Of a stretch of DNA of 64,000 nucleotides, positions 59,565 through 64,000 are shown piece by piece. Source of the stretch: Streptomyces sp. NBC_00091. GTDB lineage: Bacteria > Actinomycetota > Actinomycetes > Streptomycetales > Streptomycetaceae. Location of the stretch: the NCBI RefSeq assembly GCF_026343185.1, contig NZ_JAPEMA010000002.1, positions 496,001-560,000 of the forward strand. The letters are read 5' to 3'. Below the pieces are notes generated by a model. The model was not told the origin of the DNA and ran no database searches. It saw only the letters and a list, made by a program, of their open reading frames with translations. Position 1 is the first letter of the stretch. Every line of letters begins with the position of its first letter. The translations under genes were made by a program, and so were the position numbers.

Positions 59565-60191
59565 CTAGTGCTGGCGCGTGGTGGTCGTGGCGCCGAGGCA
59601 GAGCCCGGCGAGGCTGCTCTGCAGCAGCGTGTGGACGAACAGCAGCTCGGCCCCGCCGGGGTCGGCCGCGCCGATCCGGTGCGGGGTGAGCGAGTCGAAG
59701 TGCGCGCTGTCCCCCGGCTCCAGCAGGTGCTCGGCCTCCCCCAGGTGCAGCCGCAGCCGCCCGGTGAGCACGTACAGCCACTCCTCCCCGGGGTGCACGC
59801 GGACCAGCTCCCCCTGACTGCGCCCGTGGGGGACGTGTACGCGCAGGGCCTGCATCCCGCGCCCGGCGCCCCCGGCCTGCCAGTACGTCCACCCGTCGGC
59901 CTCGCGGGCCCCGGGGCCGCCGGCCCGTACGATGGGATCGGCGACGGCGGGGGTCTCGCCGAGCAGTTCGGAGACGGTCGTACCGTAGGTGCGGGCGAGC
60001 CCGAGCAGCAGCGGCAGCGAGGGCTGGCGCCGGCCGGTCTCCAGCCGGGACAGGTGCGCGGGCGAGAGCCTGGCCCGCGCGGCGGCGGCCTCCAGCGTGA
60101 GCCCGGCGCGCCGGCGCAGCTCGCGCAGTTGCGGGGCGACGGCGGGCAGCTCCTCGGCGGCGCCGTCGGGTTCCTCGGAAGGGGGCGTCAT
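59565..60191 (-). CDS. XRE-family regulator with C-terminal cupin domain
   Basis: Predicted 208-residue transcriptional regulator. The N-terminal helix-turn-helix (~20-80) has LRELRRRAGLTLEAAAARA and SPAHLSRLETGRRQPSLPLLL. The C-terminal cupin (~110-195) has HPGEEWLYVLTGRLRLHLG and EPGDSAHFDSLTPHRIG, which bind a metal or small ligand. It is upstream of the DUF6126-like gene on the same strand. Two matched palindromes directly upstream of ATG 60191 suggest autoregulation. Confidence 0.88.
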   Translation of the reverse strand: MTPPSEEPDGAAEELPAVAPQLRELRRRAGLTLEAAAARARLSPAHLSRLETGRRQPSLPLLLGLARTYGTTVSELLGETPAVADPIVRAGGPGAREADGWTYWQAGGAGRGMQALRVHVPHGRSQGELVRVHPGEEWLYVLTGRLRLHLGEAEHLLEPGDSAHFDSLTPHRIGAADPGGAELLFVHTLLQSSLAGLCLGATTTTRQH

Positions 60192-60211
60192 ACCCCGATT
60201 GAGCCAGAGAC

Positions 60212-60247
60212 TTGCCCCCCTGGCAATCTTCCTTGCCTCTGAGGCAA
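60212..60247. promoter_or_regulatory. paired TTGCC-N5-GGCAA operators of the XRE-cupin gene
   Basis: Two 15-bp palindromes, TTGCC-CCCCT-GGCAA (60212-60226) and TTGCC-TCTGA-GGCAA (60233-60247), lie 21 bp apart centre to centre, just upstream of the regulator start. The second extends to a 7+1+7 dyad. The twin, phase-matched arrangement suggests two regulator dimers on one DNA face. Confidence 0.65.
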
Positions 60248-60267
60248 AATCGCGCACCGGAGGGCTC

Positions 60268-61806
60268 TCAGCCGCCCCTGCGGCCCTGTTCCAGGACCGT
60301 CTCCACCGTGTCGGCCTCCCCCGCCTCCTTGTCCGGGCGGAACCGCAGGACCCGCGCGAAGCGCAGCGCGACCCCGGCCGGGTAGCGCGGGGAGCGCTGG
60401 AGGCCGTCGTAGGCGATCTCCACCACCAGCTCGGGCCTGACCCGGACGGTGAACCCGTCGTCCTCCACCGCCAGCTCGTACAGCCGCCCGGTCTGCCAGC
60501 GCAGCATCTCGTCCGTCAGGCCCTTGAAGGTCTTGCCCAGCATGGCGTACGAGCCGTCGCGGGCCCGCGCGCCCAGGTGCAGGTTGGACAGCAGCCCCGT
60601 CCGGCGGCCGTGGCCCCGTTCGGCGGCGAGCACGACCAGGTCGAGGGTGTGCACCGGTTTCACCTTGAGCCACCGCTTGCCGCGCCGGCCCGCCGCGTAG
60701 CCGGAGTCGAGTGCCTTGACCATCACCCCCTCGTGGCCCCGCCGCAGGGCCCCGGTCCAGAACTCCTCGGCCTCGGCCGCCTGCGCCCCGGAATCCTCCA
60801 CCACCAGCCGCCGGACCCTGGAGGCCTCGGGGACCAGGGCCGCCAGGGCGGCGTACCGCTCGCGCATCGGCAGGTCCAGGAGGACCCGGTCGCCGAGGGC
60901 CAGCACGTCGAAGAAGTACGCGGTCACCGGGAGGGCCTCGCGCGCCGCGGCCACGTCCACCCGGGAGCCGACCCGGCCCGCGATCTCCTGGAAGGGCACC
61001 GGGCGCCCGTCGGCCCCCTGCCCGATGACCTCCCCGTCGAGGACGAACCGCTCCCCGGGCAGGCTCCGGGCCAGCTCGGCCACCTCCGGCAGCCGGTCGG
61101 TGATCTCGTCGAGGGAGCGGGTGTGGATCCGTACCTCGTCCCCGTCCCGGTGCACCTGGACGCGGATCCCGTCGAGCTTCTCCTCCACCGCGCAGGGGGC
61201 GAGCGCGGCCAGGGCGTCGGCCAGGGACCGCGCGGTCCCGGCCAGCATCGGCTGTACGGGCTGCCCGATGCGCAGGGTCACCCCGCGCAGCGCCCCGGCC
61301 CCCTCCGCCAGCACCGCCGCCGCCACCCGGGGCAGCGAGCCGTCCAGCATCACGGCCCGGCGCAGCTCGGCGGCCGGCACCCCGGCGGCCGCCGCCACGC
61401 CTTCCAGGGCGACCGCGTCCAGCGCGCCCTGGCGCACCTCCCCGGACAGCAGGCTGCGCAGGAACCGCTGTTCGGCATCGGTGGCGGCGGCCAGCAGGCC
61501 GGCGACGATCCGGCGGCGCTCGGCCTGCGCCCCCGGCCCCGCCACGGCGGCCAGCTCGCTCACGGCGGCGTCGACCGCCCGTACGGTCAGGGCCGGCTCC
61601 GGTGCGGGGGCGGTGTCCTGGGCCAGGGTGCGCCAGCCGACGCCGGGCCGGCCCTGCGGGAGGCGCCCGGAGAGGTAGGAGATGACCAGGCCGGCCTCCT
61701 CGGCGGGGGCGGCCGCGAAGAGTTCCGCGAGCAGGGCGGTCTTGCGGGACCGGGCGGAGGCCGCCGCGACCTCCCGGGACACGCGCGCGACCTCGGCCAG
61801 CAGCAT
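60268..61806 (-). CDS. ligB: ATP-dependent DNA ligase (LigB type)
   Basis: Predicted 512-residue ligase sealing nicks with ATP. A helical DNA-binding domain (~1-200) is followed by the nucleotidyltransferase core: VEEKLDGIRVQVHRDG holds the adenylated Lys in KLDG, FVLDGEVIG is motif III, YFFDVLALGD motif IIIa, EGVMVKALDS motif IV and KRWLKVKP motif V. An OB-fold ends the protein. Size and order match actinobacterial LigB. ATG 61806 is preferred because GGGAGG lies nine bases upstream; ATG 61815 would touch that site. It is probably a repair ligase in addition to the NAD-dependent LigA. Confidence 0.9.
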   Translation of the reverse strand: MLLAEVARVSREVAAASARSRKTALLAELFAAAPAEEAGLVISYLSGRLPQGRPGVGWRTLAQDTAPAPEPALTVRAVDAAVSELAAVAGPGAQAERRRIVAGLLAAATDAEQRFLRSLLSGEVRQGALDAVALEGVAAAAGVPAAELRRAVMLDGSLPRVAAAVLAEGAGALRGVTLRIGQPVQPMLAGTARSLADALAALAPCAVEEKLDGIRVQVHRDGDEVRIHTRSLDEITDRLPEVAELARSLPGERFVLDGEVIGQGADGRPVPFQEIAGRVGSRVDVAAAREALPVTAYFFDVLALGDRVLLDLPMRERYAALAALVPEASRVRRLVVEDSGAQAAEAEEFWTGALRRGHEGVMVKALDSGYAAGRRGKRWLKVKPVHTLDLVVLAAERGHGRRTGLLSNLHLGARARDGSYAMLGKTFKGLTDEMLRWQTGRLYELAVEDDGFTVRVRPELVVEIAYDGLQRSPRYPAGVALRFARVLRFRPDKEAGEADTVETVLEQGRRGG

Positions 61807-62031
61807 GCCGTCCATCCTCCCGCCGACCGGACTCCCCCGCAGGTCGGGGCGGCCGGCCGGGGCGCGGGCGGCGGCCGGGCGGGACACGGCCGGGGCGCGG
61901 GCGGGGGCGGCCGGATCGGGGCGGCCTACTGCGGGTGCGGTACGCCGGGCGGCGCGGGTACTCCTGGAGAAGGGGCGGGGCTCCCCCTGAGGAAGCTCGG
62001 CGAAGGCGATCACGGGCTTTAGGGTTCCCGT

Positions 62032-64000
62032 ATGAAGCTCCGACTGCCCCGGCGGCCCCGCGATCGTGTGCTCGCCGGCGCCGCCGCTCTCGCGGTCCTG
62101 GCGGGCGCCGGCACCTGGACCGCGGCCGCCGCGGCCGGGGACGAACCGGCCGTGCACCGCGAGGACCGCCTCCTGGACGTGCCGGGGCTCGATGCGCCCG
62201 GCCCCGGGCTCGACACCTCCTTCTTCACGGCCGGGGACCCCTCCCGCAGGCGTCCCGCCGTGCTCCTGGGCCACGGCTTCGGCGGCAGCAAGGACGACGT
62301 CCGCGCGCAGGCCGAGCGCCTGGCCCGCGAGGGGTACGCCGTCATGACCTGGTCGGCGCGCGGCTTCGGCCGCTCCGGCGGCAGGATCGGGCTGAACGAC
62401 CCCGAGCACGAGGTCAAGGACGTCTCCGCCCTCATCGACCGGCTGGCCCGGCGGCCCGAGGTGCTGCTCGACGCGGACGGCGATCCGCGCGTGGGCGCGG
62501 CCGGGGCCTCCTACGGCGGGGCCGTCTCGCTGCTCGCCGCCGGATACGACCGGCGCGTGGACGCGATCGCCCCGCAGATCACCTACTGGAACCTCGCGGA
62601 CTCCCTCTTCCCGCAGGGCGTCTTCAAGAAGCTCTGGGCCGGGATCTTCTTCACCACCGGCGCGGCGGGCGGCCTCCAGCAGGCGCAGCCGCCCACCGCA
62701 GGGGCGGCCGGGGCGCCGGGCGCACCCGGCTGCGGCCGGTTCGAGCCGCAGCTGTGCGCCATGTACGAGCGGGTCGCGGTGGCCGGGAAGCCGGACGCCG
62801 AGGCGCGCGAACTGCTGGAGCGGCGCAGTCCCTCGGCCGTGGGCGACCGGATCAAGGTGCCGGCGCTGATCGTGCAGGGCCAGGACGACTCCCTCTTCCC
62901 GCTGGACCAGGCCGATGCCATGGCGAAGGCCATCGCGGCGAACGGCGCCCCGGTCGCCGTGGACTGGGCGGCCGGCGGGCACGACGGCGGGATGCGCGAG
63001 GCCGGCCGCATCGAAGCCCGGGTGACGGCCTGGTTCGACCGCTATCTGAAGGGCGACGAGGGGGTGGACACCGGCCCGGCCTTCCGCGTCTCGCGCTCCG
63101 GCGGCATCGACTCCACCGACGGGCGGGTCACCCTGCGCGGCGCGAGCGGCGAGCGCTACCCCGGGCTGGTCTCCGGCCCGCGCGACTTCGCCCTGTCCGG
63201 CCGGGAGCAGACCTTCGCCAATCCGGCGGGCGGGGCGCCGCCCGCGCTGTCCTCGCTGCCCGGGGTCGGCGGGCAGCTCGCCTCCCTCGGGGCCGGGCTC
63301 GCACTGGACTTCCCCGGGCAGAACGCCGCCTTCGAGTCGCAGCCGCTGACCCGGGAGGTACGGGTCACCGGGACCCCGACCGTCACCCTGAAGGTGAGGT
63401 CGACGGCTGCGGACGGCGCGGCCGTGCTGTTCGGCAAGGTGTACGACGTGGCGCCCGACGGGCGCCGGCAGGTGCTGCCGGGTCAGCTGGTCGCGCCCGT
63501 ACGGGTGGAGGACGCCGGGCAGGGCCGGAGCGTGGAGCTGCGGCTCCCGGCGGTCGACCACGCCGTCCAGGCCGGGCACCGGCTGCGGCTGGTGGTCGCC
63601 GCCACCGACCTGGGCTACGCCTCCCCGGCCGCGCCGGCCGCGTACACCGTCTCCGCGGAGGGGCCGCTGCGCGTGCCCGTCGCGGACGGGGTACGGACGG
63701 CCACCGCCGGCCTGCCCGCCTGGACCTGGGGGCTGCCGCTGGGCGCGGTGGCGCTGGCCGCGGGGCTCCTCGGGATCCGGAGGACCGGCGGGGGCCGCGC
63801 GGGGACGCGGGCGGACGCGGCGCAGCCCGAACCCGCACTGGCCGACGTACCGCTGGACATCACCGGGCTGACGAAGCGCTACGCGAAGGCCCAGGACCGC
63901 TATGCCGTGCGCGACCTGTCCTTCCGGGTGGAGAAGGGCCAGGTGCTGGGTCTGCTGGGGCCCAACGGCGCCGGGAAGACCACGACCCTGCGGATGCTGA
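62032..64000 (+). CDS. S15-like hydrolase fused to an ABC ATPase (3' end outside window)
   Basis: The frame is open to the window end, giving at least 656 residues. A signal/anchor segment (residues ~12-32) precedes an Xaa-Pro dipeptidyl-peptidase-like hydrolase (~50-560): [13 protein letters not shown], nucleophile elbow [14 protein letters not shown], acid in QGQDDSLFP and His in AGGHDGGM, plus the C-terminal jelly-roll domain of the S15 family. One membrane helix (~565-585) then leads to an ABC ATPase with Walker [18 protein letters not shown] at the edge. The hydrolase is thus outside and the ATPase inside. A TAGGGT about eight bases before ATG 62032 suggests a leaderless message. Confidence 0.88.
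   Translation, partial: MKLRLPRRPRDRVLAGAAALAVLAGAGTWTAAAAAGDEPAVHREDRLLDVPGLDAPGPGLDTSFFTAGDPSRRRPAVLLGHGFGGSKDDVRAQAERLAREGYAVMTWSARGFGRSGGRIGLNDPEHEVKDVSALIDRLARRPEVLLDADGDPRVGAAGASYGGAVSLLAAGYDRRVDAIAPQITYWNLADSLFPQGVFKKLWAGIFFTTGAAGGLQQAQPPTAGAAGAPGAPGCGRFEPQLCAMYERVAVAGKPDAEARELLERRSPSAVGDRIKVPALIVQGQDDSLFPLDQADAMAKAIAANGAPVAVDWAAGGHDGGMREAGRIEARVTAWFDRYLKGDEGVDTGPAFRVSRSGGIDSTDGRVTLRGASGERYPGLVSGPRDFALSGREQTFANPAGGAPPALSSLPGVGGQLASLGAGLALDFPGQNAAFESQPLTREVRVTGTPTVTLKVRSTAADGAAVLFGKVYDVAPDGRRQVLPGQLVAPVRVEDAGQGRSVELRLPAVDHAVQAGHRLRLVVAATDLGYASPAAPAAYTVSAEGPLRVPVADGVRTATAGLPAWTWGLPLGAVALAAGLLGIRRTGGGRAGTRADAAQPEPALADVPLDITGLTKRYAKAQDRYAVRDLSFRVEKGQVLGLLGPNGAGKTTTLRML

Noticed and set aside
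1..64000. CRISPR arrays, tRNA or rRNA genes, integrase with attachment sites
   Set aside because: I saw no regularly spaced direct repeats of CRISPR type, no cloverleaf-like tRNA sequence and no integrase or transposase gene.

Overview
The window is a very GC-rich actinobacterial chromosome segment, almost certainly Streptomyces. Third codon positions are nearly all G or C, GTG and TTG starts are common, genes often overlap by 4 bases (ATGA/GTGA), and the families are typical of that genus: an AfsR-type SARP regulator, NarL-type two-component pairs, a SigB/SigF-type sigma factor, small DUF6629- and DUF6126-like proteins, and secreted subtilisin and trypsin-like proteases. It looks like chromosome-arm accessory DNA. 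I saw no rRNA, tRNA or CRISPR array. The first gene (histidine kinase) and the last gene (hydrolase-ABC fusion) are cut by the window edges.

Layout. 1-3390: histidine kinase divergent from an MMPL exporter. 3459-6313: glycine betaine/proline-type ABC importer with permease and binding protein fused. 6525-8835: stress sigma factor, a small winged-helix protein and a GntR/UTRA regulator with a candidate operator. 8956-12152: two divergent IucA/IucC-type (NIS) siderophore synthetases. 12188-12352 and 20403-20596: two related MITE-like repeats. 12413-20370: methyltransferase, hydrolase, an AfsR-like SARP-NB-ARC regulator behind three 11-bp direct repeats, a secreted flavoprotein, a trypsin-like protease and a small protein. 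20593-25690: HXXEE membrane protein, second two-component system, secreted hydrolase and acyltransferase-3 operon. 25703-29256: GNAT, D-Ala-D-Ala ligase-like enzyme, HxlR regulator and AlaA-type aminotransferase, tied together by paired 17-bp palindromes in front of both transcription units. 29337-35828: DUF350 protein, a GNAT::ATP-grasp fusion, a degenerate adenylation enzyme with a membrane tail, and an ABC exporter behind a SoxR-like promoter.

35902-48956 is the most striking part and probably a biological-conflict (anti-phage or abortive-infection) island. A five-gene operon (AAA+ ATPase, two small proteins, a coiled-coil membrane protein, another small protein) is divergent from a caspase-like protease. 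The caspase gene converges on an operon encoding a macro-domain protein, an Xre/MbcA-like antitoxin, a RES-family NAD-degrading toxin and a 1,328-residue TPR-CHAT protease. Two death-type proteases and an NAD+/ADP-ribose toxin module in one locus suggest a staged suicide system. That reading is inference.

49100-50381 is a decayed gluconate locus: a 5'-truncated gntR, an intact gntK, and a gntP reduced to about 100 residues by two in-frame deletions. 50431-52647 holds a WXG100-like protein with two hydrolase-fold proteins that lack their nucleophile motifs. 52763-64000 carries a large secreted subtilase, an MFS exporter, small membrane proteins, an XRE-cupin regulator with its own twin operator, a LigB-type ATP-dependent DNA ligase, and the start of a peptidase-S15-like hydrolase fused to an ABC ATPase.
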